Assembly (NCBI GenBank): GCA_021018995.1 | Contig: CM037588.1 | Coordinates: 80,697,765 to 80,761,764 of the forward strand | Reading direction: 5' to 3' | Length of the DNA: 64,000 bases | DNA from: Chloranthus sessilifolius | Lineage: Eukaryota > Streptophyta > Magnoliopsida > Chloranthales > Chloranthaceae | Shown: in pieces, positions 1 through 10,657 of the stretch | Numbering within the stretch: position 1 is the first letter of the stretch | Layout: each line of letters opens with the position of its first letter | Program-made: the position numbers and the translations under genes | Notes under the pieces: model-generated | What the model was told of the DNA's origin: nothing | Databases searched by the model: none | What the model saw: only the letters and a program-made list of their open reading frames with translations

Positions 1-551
1 GCATTTCTCTGAAGGTCAGATCTCATGACTTCGCGTGAGAGTCGCAAGAATACCGGCTCTCTCTTACAATGAGTCGCGCGAAGCTTAATTGGTTCTTCTT
101 TTGAGCTGCGCGAGACTGTGCGAATGCTTTAGACTGAGCCTCGCGAGGACCTCGTGAAGCCTACTTTTTAATTCTTTCTGGCACCAAACCGCGTGAGAAT
201 GCCGCATAAACTACATGACCAATTGTTATGCTTCCTCCAGAAGACCGCGACAACTGCGCGAAGGCATTATCTCTGGCTTAATTGAACCCTGTGACATTTG
301 CGCGAGGCATTCTTCTTGATTTATTTCTGCTTGGATGTGCCTATGCTTCAGCCAACTCTCTGTTTGGGTTCATCCTTCATTCTGTTGAGGTAGTTCTGGG
401 GCAACAGTGAGCTTCCTGACATGGTTAGGGGTTTATTGGTAGCTGCTGCTTATTACCTACAGAACATGCTTAAAACACTTTTATTAAATGATTAAGGGTC
501 TAACAGAGATTAAGTTAAGGGGTGGAAAGTGGTACTTTTCAGGTCTTAACA
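1..551 (-). mobile_element. LTR fragment G (A-like family), right end of an element mostly outside the window
   Basis: The segment ends on the plus strand with CAGGTCTTAACA, the same terminus as both LTRs of element A at 20791 and 35831. The preceding ~200 bases align with A's LTR, with clear divergence. Read on the minus strand this is the 5' start of an LTR (TGTTAAGACCTG). No polypurine tract follows at 552, so it is the outer end of a 5' LTR or a solo LTR; the rest lies left of the window. Positions 30-320 hold repeated GCGAG/GCGAA motifs like those in A's U3. It appears to have inserted into the LTR of element C. Confidence 0.75.
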
Positions 552-1837
552 TCTATAAGATCCGTGCTTTGGGACTAGCCCATTCAGTTTCTAGTAGATC
601 TATTGTTTACCATCTGATTTCTTTTAGTTTGATACCCCAAGGATAGGAAGTCGGATCAGTAACAAGATCTGGAGAGCTTGTAGCCCTGGGACTCCATAGT
701 GGCAGCAGCAGTTTATATGTTCTTTCTCTGATCTTTGTGGTATGGGCAGACCTATCGGATACCCTGTGACCATTTGAGTGGACAGAGTGTAACCCTAGGG
801 TGGTGTCCAACCACATGTCTGAGAAGGATTCTTCTCTCTTGGACATGAGCTTCTAGAGCCTTTTGAGGAGGTTTGTGCAAGAACTGGCTCTTGTCTATTT
901 TACTTGATGGATATCAGATGTTAGATCTGATTTCTCTTTAGTAATTGTAGCTTGAGGATGAGTCATTACAGGCCTTTTGTAGCAATGACCAGCTGAATCT
1001 AAATCTTTATTCAACCTATTACTGGTCCTTTTTGTGGTCATAGTGAGCTATTAGCCTTGGCAAAGCACTTAGGAATTTATGGGTTAGAATACCTATGGAT
1101 GTTAGCTAGATCTGTTCACAGATCTGGGGAGATTATAACATTGGCATTACATAGTGTCTGCAATAATATTCATGGCCTGATCTGGTCTAGTGATTGGGGA
1201 AATGATCAGTCCACTCCTCTAGATTAGATTAACAACTTCTGGCTTGATTAATGGAATTTCACAGACTCTATAGGATAGGCTGTGGCCATTTGAGTAGACA
1301 ACCTATAGCCTTAAGAGCACCCGAAATGGCATGGGTTAAGTTGGATATTCCTACCTTGTTGAGGTTAGTAATAGCATCTCGGCAAGGATCACTTCTGAGA
1401 TAGTCTAAATCTAAGTTATATAACTGCATTAACTTTTGCTTAGCCTGCTTACTTTCCATCATTTATATATTTTATTTGGGCACACAACATCACCACCTTC
1501 TTCTTAACCCTTTCTTTAGGATAGGGCTACACTTTATTTCCCTTTTGTTAGGGTTAACTTAGTGTAGCCGTGACACCCAACTCCCTTTCTTTAGGACTGT
1601 CAGATCTGTAGCCAGACCTGGAGGCCTACTATTATAGCCCATTTTGGGTTCTAGATCAATTTCTCTGTAGGACAAACTTTTAGTTATCAAAACTTACTAC
1701 AATAGGTCATGTATCTTACAGGTCTAGGATATTTTAGGATTGCTATTTTCACCATATCTTTCTCATCTATTTCACTTTGATATTAATTTTCTTCCAACAC
1801 CACATAATAAATCAACACATTCGAAAAAGACACAACA
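552..1837 (+). mobile_element. 5' LTR of element C (3' two-thirds; left part cut by G)
   Basis: The LTR ends at ACACAACA (1837), two to three bases before a tRNA-Asp primer-binding site, which fixes the boundary and the plus orientation. The U5-like block at 1640-1725 (CTGTAGGACAAACTT, then AAACTTACTACAA) is shared with the LTRs of A, D and E. The imperfect palindromic module (TGGCCATTTGAGTRGAC type) occurs twice, at 757-796 and 1273-1310, as it also does in A. The U3 start is not in the window because LTR G abuts it at 551/552. ORFs here are short and unsupported. Confidence 0.7.
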
Positions 1838-1843
1838 AGGTTT

Positions 1844-1856
1844 TGGCGCCGTTGCC
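1844..1856 (+). promoter_or_regulatory. Primer-binding site of C (tRNA-Asp type)
   Basis: TGGCGCCGTTGCC is complementary to the 3' end of plant tRNA-Asp (CCCCGGCAACGGCGCCA), and lies just after the LTR end. The following GGGG of a full site is mutated here (GAAG). This primer type is characteristic of Athila-like elements. Confidence 0.85.
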
Positions 1857-2139
1857 GAAGATATTGATCTTTTTAGTAGACCTGAGTTGTACTATAATTT
1901 AGACTTCCACATTCTTTGTAGCTATGCCTAATTTAGAATAAAGTACTACTGATATTTTCTGAAATTTTGTAGAAATAGACAACAGAAGAAGGGAAAAGCT
2001 AGAGTTGCAGTTGGAGTGTAGCTAGCTCTATTTGTACTTCCTTACCCTAAATCTCATTCCATTTATGTTTAATTCTCTATTATTTGTTTAGTGTAAATCT
2101 ATGTAGTTGTTAATTTGTGTTTGAAATTTTTATTTATGT

Positions 2140-3560
2140 GTGCTTGTGAGCATTCTCTGTACTTACTATGGGTGTGAGTACATGCATGGTAGGTCTTTAA
2201 ACCCAGAGTTAGAATCTCCAAATCTAGAGGTTGAAAGGATCCTTAGACCTAGACACACCACACAGGGCCTTGCTGTTCAAATTAAACCAGCTATCATGGC
2301 TAAGAGGCAGAGAACATTAAAGGAGTACAATGCATCTGGAGAGTACATCTCTCCCTTCTGCATTCAATTCCCCTCTGTTGAGGGAAATTATGAAATTAAA
2401 TCTTCCACCATCAATATGTTGCCTTCATTTTATGAGCTTAGTAAAGAAGATCCCTACAAGCATATAGACCAATTTTTGGTACTTTGCACTACTTTTAATA
2501 TTACTGGCTTGGGACTTGAGGCCACTAAACTGAGGCTTTTTCCTTTCTCACAAAACGACAAAGCCAACACATAGCTATCAAAGCTCCCAGCCAACAACAT
2601 ACAGTCATGGAGTGACCTTTAAACTAAATTCCTGGCCAAATTCTTTCCCATGAACAAAACCAGCCAGATGAGGACAAGTATTCTGTCATTTACTCAGTCC
2701 TCAACTGAAGATTTTTATGAGGATTGGGAAAGATTCCAGGAGATGTTAAAACAATGCCCCCACCACCAAATTCTAATGTGGCAACTAGTGTAAGTATTCT
2801 ACCAAGGAATTAATTCTAAGAGCAAGGATATGGTGGATGCTTCCTGCGGTGGTAGCTACCTCCATAAGACAGCTAAGGAAGCTTGGGAGCTATTTGATAT
2901 AATAGGGGAAAATTCCATACAACAGGAGTTCCTGTCACACAATGAAAGCCAGACCTCAGCTAAAATGATGAAAGAGGTCACCCCTAGAGGTGGAATATAT
3001 GAAGTCAAGGTGCAAGGTGATTTGGAGAGGAAGGTGGACAATTTGTCCTTGAAATTTGATAAATTAATGAATGTGATGTAGCCTTGAATGGTTGCGCAGG
3101 TATAGGAAGCATGTCTGATATGCCAATCTCCCACACATTCTATTCATGTCTGATATTCATGATTGTCCATCTGCCAACCAGTTTCCTGATTTTGTTATGG
3201 AGCATGCCAATGTTGGTCAAACTTTTGGGCAGCAGCCTGCTAGGTATTCTTGGAAGAACTACCCAAACTTGAGGTGGAGACAAGATTCATATCCTCAACC
3301 CCAGCAGCAGCAAGCTATAGCTCCTTACAGACCCCAACACCAGTTTAATCAAGGTTACCCACCAAGACAAAATTTTCTGTTACCTACCCCACAGTCTAAC
3401 CAGTTGGCCCTGCCCCTAGAACAAATTTAGCTTCAATGCAAAATTTGGGGTGCCTAATACAAGCTGTTAACTCCCATGGGCAAAGCACTGAGAAAATTGA
3501 GGATCAGATTGGTCAAATCTGTAATGCTTTGAACAGAAGAGGGAAGGTTAAATTGCTTAG
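2140..3560 (+). pseudogene. gag: C gag (capsid/nucleocapsid region), decayed
   Basis: The first open stretch (2140-2574, 144 aa) carries the Athila-type gag core: SPFCIQFPSVEGNYEIK, then LSKEDPYKHIDQFL and LRLFPFS. The same protein continues past stops through 2830-3081 (DMVDASCGGSYLHKTAKEAW). A degraded zinc knuckle follows at about 3105-3150: CLICQSPTH survives but the final Cys is gone and a stop follows. A Gln/Pro-rich segment ends near 3430, as in A's gag. In an active element this would form the virus-like particle and bind the RNA. At least five in-frame stops make it non-functional. Confidence 0.8.
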
Positions 3561-3949
3561 TCAGCCTTGACCAACCCCAAAGGGCAGTATATGATTGAAG
3601 GAGCAGCCTCTACCAATAAGGATGCTAATGCTATCACTACCCTTAGGAGTGAGACAGTGGTTGATAATCGTGTGGGCAAGGTAACTGAGGAGGTCATGAA
3701 AAATAAAAAAGAAAATGAAAGAATTGTTAGTGTTGAAGAGCCAAGGTTTATACTCCCTGCCATGGATCACTTAGGATAAAATAATGGGGCTGAGATTGAG
3801 CCCCAACATCAATCAATAAATGAAGATAAAAGAAAAAGACAAAAATATGACCATGATGTTGATAACCATGCAGCAATGGCACCAGCAGTGCCACAGCTGC
3901 CATTCCTCAAGCACTAGCTGGCCCATCCCCTCCTGATAAAGGGAATGCT

Positions 3950-4620
3950 CAGATAGAAGAAATGCTGGAGACTTTCAAGCAGGTTAGGATCAATTTGCCC
4001 TTGCTTGATACCTTAAAACAAGTCTCTGCCTATGCTAAGGTTTTAAAGGACCTCTGCACATAAAAGAGGAAAGCAAGGGTGCAGTTGTTTAAACGAGTTT
4101 TTGCTTTTGAGCATCTTGAGTCAGTCTTGTCCATTGCCACACCAGATAAATTATAAGACCCAAGGATGCCTACTATCCCTTGCATAATCGAAAACCACAC
4201 AATTGGAAAAGCCCTCTTAGACTTAGGGGCCAGTGTGAACTTGCTCCCCTATTCAGTGTATGAGGAGCTAGGTTTCGGGAGCTTAAACCTACATCAGTTG
4301 TGCTCCAACTGGCTGACAGGTCAGAGAGGAGACCTGTGGGTGTGGTAGAGGATGACTTGGTGGGGGTGGAAAAATTCTATTATCCAGCTACTTTCCTTGT
4401 TTTAGACATGGACCCTTGCAAAAGCAAAACCCCAATTCCTGTAATCCTTAGCAGGCCATTCTTGGGTTCTACAAATGCTTGCATATAATGCAAGTTAGGA
4501 GTGATGGAGGTTACCTTTGGAAACATGAAGGCCCATTTGAATGTGTACCATGCTGCTACAGTGCCTCAGACTGACATTGAGGACTGTTGGGCAGTAGATG
4601 TACTAGATGGCCTAGTGAAG
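3950..4620 (+). pseudogene. C aspartic protease domain, frameshifted
   Basis: KALLDLGASVNLLPYSVYEE holds the retropepsin active-site triad in the DLGAS form usual for Athila-like elements. Downstream ADRSERRPVGVVEDDLVG and PVILSRPFLGSTNA match the protease of A and E. The frame breaks near 4280, where one base is missing relative to A (GLGELKP in A). Further stops occur at 4063 and 4486. Upstream, 3567-3779 is the linker between nucleocapsid and protease, recognisable from NPKGQYMIEGA. Confidence 0.8.
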
Positions 4621-4939
4621 AGGATTTATCCAATCTGCTAGATTGGGATAATGCTGCTGATGACCTGGCATACATTTGGAGTTTGTTTAAGAAGAAGCAC
4701 CAAGTTTTCATGACAGAAGATAGCACTAAAACAGAGTCTTCTGTGGGCCTATTGCAGCATTCCAATTGGAAACATACATTGCTGCCCCTTTTTCAAACCA
4801 CTAAGGCACCTATGTTGCCTTCAATTAAAAGCCCCCTTGAGCTTGAGCTGAAGCAGCCCTCAGCCACATTAAAATATGCCTTCTTGGGGTGGGACAACAA
4901 GCTTCCCGTGACTATCTCCTCCTCTCTCACTAGTGAGTA

Positions 4940-5708
4940 GGAGGATAAATTACTAAATGTTCTCAAGAAGCACAAGAAAGCAATTGGGTGGACAATAGCT
5001 GACCTTGGAGGTATTGATGCCTCAGCTTGCATGCATAGAATTAATTTGGATGAAGATGCCAAACCCTCAAGGGAGATGCAGAGGAAATTAAATCCTCACA
5101 TGTAGGAGATGGCCCTTAAGGAAATAGTGAAACTATTGGATGCAGGGGTGATTTATCATATTTCAGATTCTGAATGGGTGCCACCTATCCAGGTGGTACC
5201 TAAAAAGTCAGGCATCATAGTTATCACTATGGATTATGGGGAGCTGATGCCAGCCAGAGAGACCACTGACTGGAGGGTTTGCATTGACTATAAAAAACAT
5301 AACTCCAAAACTAGAAATGACCATTTTCCCCTCCCCTTCATTGACCAAATTCTAGATAACTTGGCTGGGAAGGCATTTTACTGTTTCCTTGATGGACACT
5401 CAGGGTATAACCAAATCCCTGTGGATCCTCAAGATTAGGAGAAAACTACTTTCATATGGCCCTTTGGCACCTTTACTTACAGAAAGATGCCTTTCGGACT
5501 GTGCAATGCCCCTGCCACTTTTAAGAGGTGCATGTAGGCAATTTTTTCTGATATGATTGGCAAATTCTTGAAAATCTTCATGGATGACTTCTCAGTATTT
5601 GGGGATAGCTTTAGCTAGTTTGTGAGACACCTTGATATGGTTTTACAAAGATGTGAGGAGACCAATTTGGTCCTAAGCTGGGAAAAGAGTCACTTTATGG
5701 TGACACAA
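4940..5708 (+). pseudogene. pol: C reverse transcriptase, N-terminal and catalytic part
   Basis: WTIADLGGIDASACMHRI, DAGVIYHISDSEWVPPIQVV, RVCIDYKKHNSKTRNDHF and FLDGHSGYNQIP mark the fingers and palm. The catalytic box FMDDFSVFG near 5578-5604 is intact, unlike in A. Stops at 5103, 5437, 5536 and 5616 disable it. The domain is cut after residues MVTQ by D and resumes at 12567 with WIVLGHVVSH in the same frame, so D arrived after, or independently of, the frame-keeping history here. Confidence 0.85.
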
Positions 5709-7572
5709 TGTTGAGAACTGGAAAATACCATTTTTCACCCCTTAATCTGGGCCTTGATAGACCCTTGAGAGAACTAAATAAGTGTTTTAAGTGCTTGTTT
5801 TATAGCTAACAATAAAGGCAGGCTTAACCTTGAAAGTAGCTTAAAAGTGCCAAAAAGATGACAATCCATGTCAGTCCAAAGAAAGGAAGTGAAGAAACAA
5901 CCTCATCAGCTGTTGAAAGGTCTAAAGTAAAGAGGCAAAGACCATAAGAAGCGAGAACAATTCGAGCGAGAAAATGCACTCTGAGTTCTTTTCGAAAGAA
6001 CACGCACTTTTGTAAAGAACCTTGAACTCTGAAAAGGACTAAAACTCGGTAAGCTTCGAAGAGCATCTGAACTCCTCGAAGAGAAGATTGAACTTTGCAA
6101 AAGGAGAAAACACGCCAAGAGAAGATTAAACTTTGCAAAAGGAGAAAACACAATTGAAGAGAGATTGAACATTGCGAAAAGAGCTTGAAGTCACAACACT
6201 GCAAAAGGCCCTAAGCTCGTGAAAAGGTATTCGAGATTCGCAGCTTTAACATAAGGGCAATTTAGTAATCTTTGCACGTCCCAATGCATTTTAAAACCTA
6301 AGGGACATTCCAGAGTTCTAAGCATAAAGCGAAGGAATATTCCACCCCACGTGAGCACCTAGAGAGGGAATAACTTGGGGAACTTCTAGAAACTCTAACA
6401 AACTTTCAAAATGCATAATGAATTGATGCCTTTTTCACTGATTGGTCAACTGCATCGAGGAATTTTGATTGGCCGTAACAGATCTCGATCCTCGTTCACT
6501 ATCATTGGTCAATACAGATCCGAGAACCTCGATTGGTTGATACACATCCGAAATGAACTTAGGAAAGCTATAAATTGACGAAGCATTTGCCCAATTGAGG
6601 CATCCAGATTTTGAGTTTCATTCCTATTCCCCCATTTCCAAACCAGATAGTTTGTCTGAAATCCCTGTAATAGCTTCACTTTTACTTGCAATTGAGAGCT
6701 GTGAGATACTTCTGTAAGTCAAAAGTGAGTTGTATTCAAGACTACAAATCTGAGAGCTGTTTAGGCTATGCTCTGTAATTGTAATGGTGAATTTTAAAAG
6801 GTTGCTGTAAACTATGCATTCTCCATTGGACTCATGTCAAGGGTTCCCTCTGATCTCCTCAGTACATTAGACTCCTTTAGATTCATTGTTTTGCATGCAA
6901 TTTCCCTTCATTCATTAATCCTGTAAGAATTAGTGTTGGTAACCTAGTCTCTTACAGCATTTGTAGTGATGTTTCCTGTTCTGAATTGAGGATTTGGATT
7001 AAAGACTATTGGATGGTTTGTGGCCATTAAAGTGGATAGACCATAGCCATAAGTGTAAGCCTAATCCATGAATTAGATTTATCTCTCTTATATCTGTGCT
7101 TGTAGCCAGATGAAGATTGGATCATCTCAGTTGAGCTGCAGTCTTTCTCATTAGATTTCAAAGAACAAATCAAAGTTAGATATTACTTCTCCATTTTTTG
7201 TATAAGTTTACCTCAAACGTTTCCCCAACTCGGATCTGGATCACTTAGTTTAATTTTTACTTTTATCATTTAGTTAATGTGACAAATTCAACCTCCCATC
7301 TTATGTGCTTTGTAGATAGGATCAGAGGTCAGATCTGGTAGCTCAGATCTGGAGGTTTATCTTAAATTTTAAATCAATTCCCTGTGGACGATCTTTTAGT
7401 CACTTACATTTAAAACTTGCTACAATTGGCCCTGATCTTGCAGGCTAATTATCTTCTAACTGTGCTGATATTTCCTTATTTGTTTATATAGTCTAGCGCC
7501 ACTGTAATTTAGCAGCTATAAATATGTTTTTCAAAACTCACATAAATCAAGCACACTAAGAAGATACCAACA
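5709..7572 (+). repeat. D 5' LTR (1864 bp)
   Basis: TG...CA bounded. A motif cluster of TTCGAA, TTGCGAAAAG and CTCGAAGAG lies at 5950-6240. The TATA box CTATAAATT at 6568-6576 follows about 330 bp later. The imperfect palindrome module is at 7011-7048 and the shared U5 block at 7370-7445. The segment 5944-6568 is 41 bp shorter than its partner in the other LTR through many 1-3 base gaps, while both flanks match almost perfectly. Confidence 0.9.
6568..6576 (+). promoter_or_regulatory. TATA box of D 5' LTR
   Basis: CTATAAATT, identical at 11558-11566 in the other LTR. In element E the homologous box is CTATAAATAG on the minus strand at 56411-56420. Transcription would begin ~30 bp downstream and mark the U3/R boundary. 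Confidence 0.65.
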
Positions 7573-7578
7573 AGTTTT

Positions 7579-7595
7579 TGGCGCCGTTGCCGGGG
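7579..7595 (+). promoter_or_regulatory. Primer-binding site of D (tRNA-Asp)
   Basis: TGGCGCCGTTGCCGGGG is a full 17-base complement of the plant tRNA-Asp 3' end, starting six bases after the LTR end. This is the best preserved primer site in the window. Confidence 0.9.
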
Positions 7596-9136
7596 AATAG
7601 ATTTTAAAATTGGTAGACCTAAGTTTTTCTATTTTGTAGATTTGATTTTTATTTTAATTTTTGCTTTAAACCTGCACTTTGCATTCCAAGTGCTTAATTA
7701 AATGTCTACAACAGTTTTGTATAGAAAACCTATTTTACTGCAGCAGAATTTTTTTATTTTTCTAAGTTTTTATTCTTTGCCTTCTTGTTATTTGAATAAA
7801 TGCTGTTGCCACTCTTTTGTCTTTTTGTCAAATTTGGGCGTGCTGAGTTTTTCTTTTATTTTGTCAATATACTTGAATAAGTCGCTCGTTTTGGATTTTT
7901 GCAGATCTGGAGCAACCGTCAACAAGGAGCATCTGGACTAAAATTTGGAGCAGATCTGCTTGAGTTTGCATCCTTCTCCTTTGCATTCATTTTCTTTTTA
8001 AATTCTTTTAGCCTGTTTAATGTTTGTTTTGATTCTAATTTCTACTGTCTTTTAGGAATGCTGATTTTTTTTTTTTACAAAACCAAATACAAAATAAAAG
8101 AAAATTGAAACACAAATAGAAAATCTCCGAGTTGTTTCTCATTATTTTCAGAAGAGTAAATAAGGGCTCTTGTTGAGCTTCGATCAAAACAAGTAAAAAA
8201 AAAAATAGAAAATTATAAAACAAAAAGAAATATATATATATATAATATCTTAGGATGGACTGTTTTTTCCATTTGCATCCACTTTTCCCATCTGGACCTC
8301 TTGAGATCATTTTTCTTTTCAAGAATCATGTAGGATAATGAGTAGTGAATCATAGGCTTTTGAATATTCAATGGACCCACCGATTTTATTTTCCTTCGAG
8401 ATTTCTTCATCATAAATGGGTCTCAAATGTGTGAACCCTGTTTTTAATATGTGCTCCCATGCTTCATTATTTTTTTTTATTCATACACATCATCAACAAA
8501 GGAGTCAGTCTTATGAATCTTGCTTTTCACTGTATTCCTGCTAATCATTTTTATAATCACTTAGATTCATAAGTATCTCAGGCTTTTGGTTTTTTTTTTT
8601 TTCTTTGGGCTTAGGATGTATCATTTGGCATTAGATTTTCTGTTTTAGGAATTTTAGTTTCAAATTCTGTTTTTAGATCGCTGATTTTTTTTTTCTTTCT
8701 TAGGTTAATGTATCCTAGTTTTACTAATTTTCGTCATTTTTCTGTGAGTATAGTTAGTTTCTAACTTTGTTTTCCTATTTTGCATTCACAAATTATGTTT
8801 TTGTATCAACACTTTTCTATTTTTTTTAACTTTGTATTCAGTCCCTTACCTTGTTTTTACTGTTTCTCTGTTATTAGCATTAGTTTCCCTCTATTTGCAT
8901 AGCAATCCTTCTATTTTTTAGATTTTATTTTTTTTAGCAGTTCTAGCGTTGTTTTGTTGATTTTTCTCGCATTTGTATATCATGTTTTCCATTTCCTTGC
9001 TCATATATTCAGTTTTACATTTTTATTTTCTGCTGCATATAGTTTAGATTTTTTCTGTTCTTAGTTTTTCTTTCTTCTTTTACCCTGCTGCCCCTAGTCT
9101 CTCATTGTCTAGAACATTGAGGACAATGTTCATCTT
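7596..9136 (+). other. D interior, non-coding 5' half
   Basis: A T-rich stretch with long T runs and a (TA)n run at 8230-8247. Frames reaching 60-95 codons (for example 7702-7941 and 8035-8322) are low-complexity Phe/Leu/Lys products with no gag or pol signature; I do not regard them as genes. In an autonomous relative this space would hold gag-pol and ORF3. It may retain packaging signals but nothing recognisable. Confidence 0.7.
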
Positions 9137-9156
9137 AGGTTTGGGGGTATGGCAGG
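9137..9156 (+). promoter_or_regulatory. D central polypurine-like tract
   Basis: GGTTTGGGGGTATGGCAGG resembles the true 3' polypurine tract of the same element (GGTTTGGGGGTG at 10646-10657), 1.5 kb downstream. The equivalent tract followed by GGCAG is present in A (22402-22419, minus) and E (58854-58876, minus). It is preceded by GAGGACAATGTTC. Confidence 0.6.
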
Positions 9157-10645
9157 TATGCCAATAAAATAAGTTAATGTTTGGTGCAGCTTATGATCAG
9201 TAGAATTTTTGAAAATGAAGTAATCTCACACCTGTTTTTTTGAAAAATGAGGAAGTTAAAACTTTTTAAAATTAATTTCTAGTGTAATTCTAATACTTTC
9301 ATGAAGTGAATGTCAGAAAATTTCCAAAAGAAAATTGATGTTTTAGTAAACCTAAAAAGAGAGAAACCAGTGATGATATACCTCAGGAATTTGATAAAAA
9401 ACCACACCCAGTGAGATTTGGACCTGAAATGTATTCTTTGGAGGTATAAATTGGCAGTTTTTTCTGCTCTAGGGACTGTTTGAACTGGCTTGTTATCACT
9501 AGAAGTTACACATATCCAAGTTAAAATATCTTGACAACAATCATGATATTAAAGACATGATGTAAGGCCTCCTTTTGGACAATTTGAACTTCAAAAAGCC
9601 CAACCTTTTAAAACTGCCCTTGATACACACCATTTGAGCTTTATAAATCAAAAATTTCTTTGAAACCTCATCAACCTCATTTAGCCTAACCCTCACTCTG
9701 AGAATTCAGAAGGTAAAGGAAAGAAAGCTGAAGAAAGGTGAGTTGGGTAACAGTTTGGTAAAAGAAAAAGAAAAATAATTGAAGGCAATGATGTATCAGC
9801 AGAAGAAATGTGGCATTCCAGTCAATGTTGATTTGAAAAAAAAAAAAAAAAAAAGAGAAGTCATTTCATTGGAAGTTTGAAAAAGAAAGAGAAAAAGGTG
9901 TCCATACCACCTCCTTACCTTGACTGACTTCTAAAATTTTGAACTCCATTCCAACCCTTTTATTCTTGATAAATTTCACCAATAAGCCACATTACAACCC
10001 AAGTTAAAGTCCTTACTGATCAAAGATGGATTGAGCTGTCATATGGAGATAAGGATTTGTATAATCTATGGTGAAAAGAGCAGTGAATTCAGAACTAAAA
10101 AGCAATGTCTATGCTCCTGCTTACAGTCCTATTTGAGGGCTGTAACTGCTCTTGAGCTGTGTGAAATACTGCAACCCTCATATTTGCATGGTGAGTGAAA
10201 ACCCTGGTGAGAGTTGAGTTTGAAATCAGATTATTTGGGGTAACATCAAAACTGAATTCTCAAATAGAAGGCAAGCTTTTCATTAATTTTTCTTGTAAAA
10301 ACTTTTTGACACCAACTGAGTGAATGGTAAAGGAATTATAGCAGAATTTTAGTTTTGAACTGATGTTTTCTTGAAAATCTTCTTACAACCTGACTGATGC
10401 AGGTGTGAATAATCTGATTGGATGAAAGTTTGCTTTAACAGAACTGCATTGATCTTAACTGATTTATTCGAGAAGTTTGTGGGTACCTTCATTGAAAACC
10501 CTCAGGAGACTTCACTCCTCCACTAGGGATCACCTAGGGGTTTAAAAGGCTTGTTGCATATGCTAAATGCAACTGTGCTCCCTACAAAAATGGCTTTTCA
10601 TTCTATTTTTAAATTTTGTCTTTGCTCAGGGACTAGCAAAGCTTA
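9157..10645 (+). other. D 3' non-coding region, conserved with A and E
   Basis: No coding frame. Blocks here match the regions 57256-58850 of E and 20792-22400 of A in reverse orientation. Examples are TGTAACTGCTCTTGAGC near 10141, GGTACCTTCATTGAAAACCC near 10482 and CCTAGGGGTTTAAAAGGC near 10532. A poly(A) run at 9836-9854 has counterparts in A (T run 21697-21716) and E (T-rich 58130-58162). The conservation between different LTR families suggests a shared function such as packaging or 3' processing. Confidence 0.7.
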
Positions 10646-10657
10646 GGTTTGGGGGTG
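10646..10657 (+). promoter_or_regulatory. D 3' polypurine tract
   Basis: GGTTTGGGGGTG lies directly against the 3' LTR start. The preceding GGGACTAGCAAAGC is shared with A and E. It primes plus-strand synthesis. Confidence 0.75.

Noticed and set aside
5824-6204. 126-codon minus frame in D's LTR
   Set aside because: Falls in the TTCGAA/GAAAAG motif cluster; open because of repetitive composition and altered in the second LTR.
7579-7595. tRNA-Asp gene fragment
   Set aside because: Only the 3' 17-base complement is present, on the strand and at the place of a primer-binding site; the rest of a tRNA is absent. The same holds at 1844 and 33346.
7702-8413. Several 66-95 codon frames in D's interior
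   Set aside because: Low-complexity Phe/Leu/Lys products in T-rich DNA, on both strands, without any retroelement or host motif.
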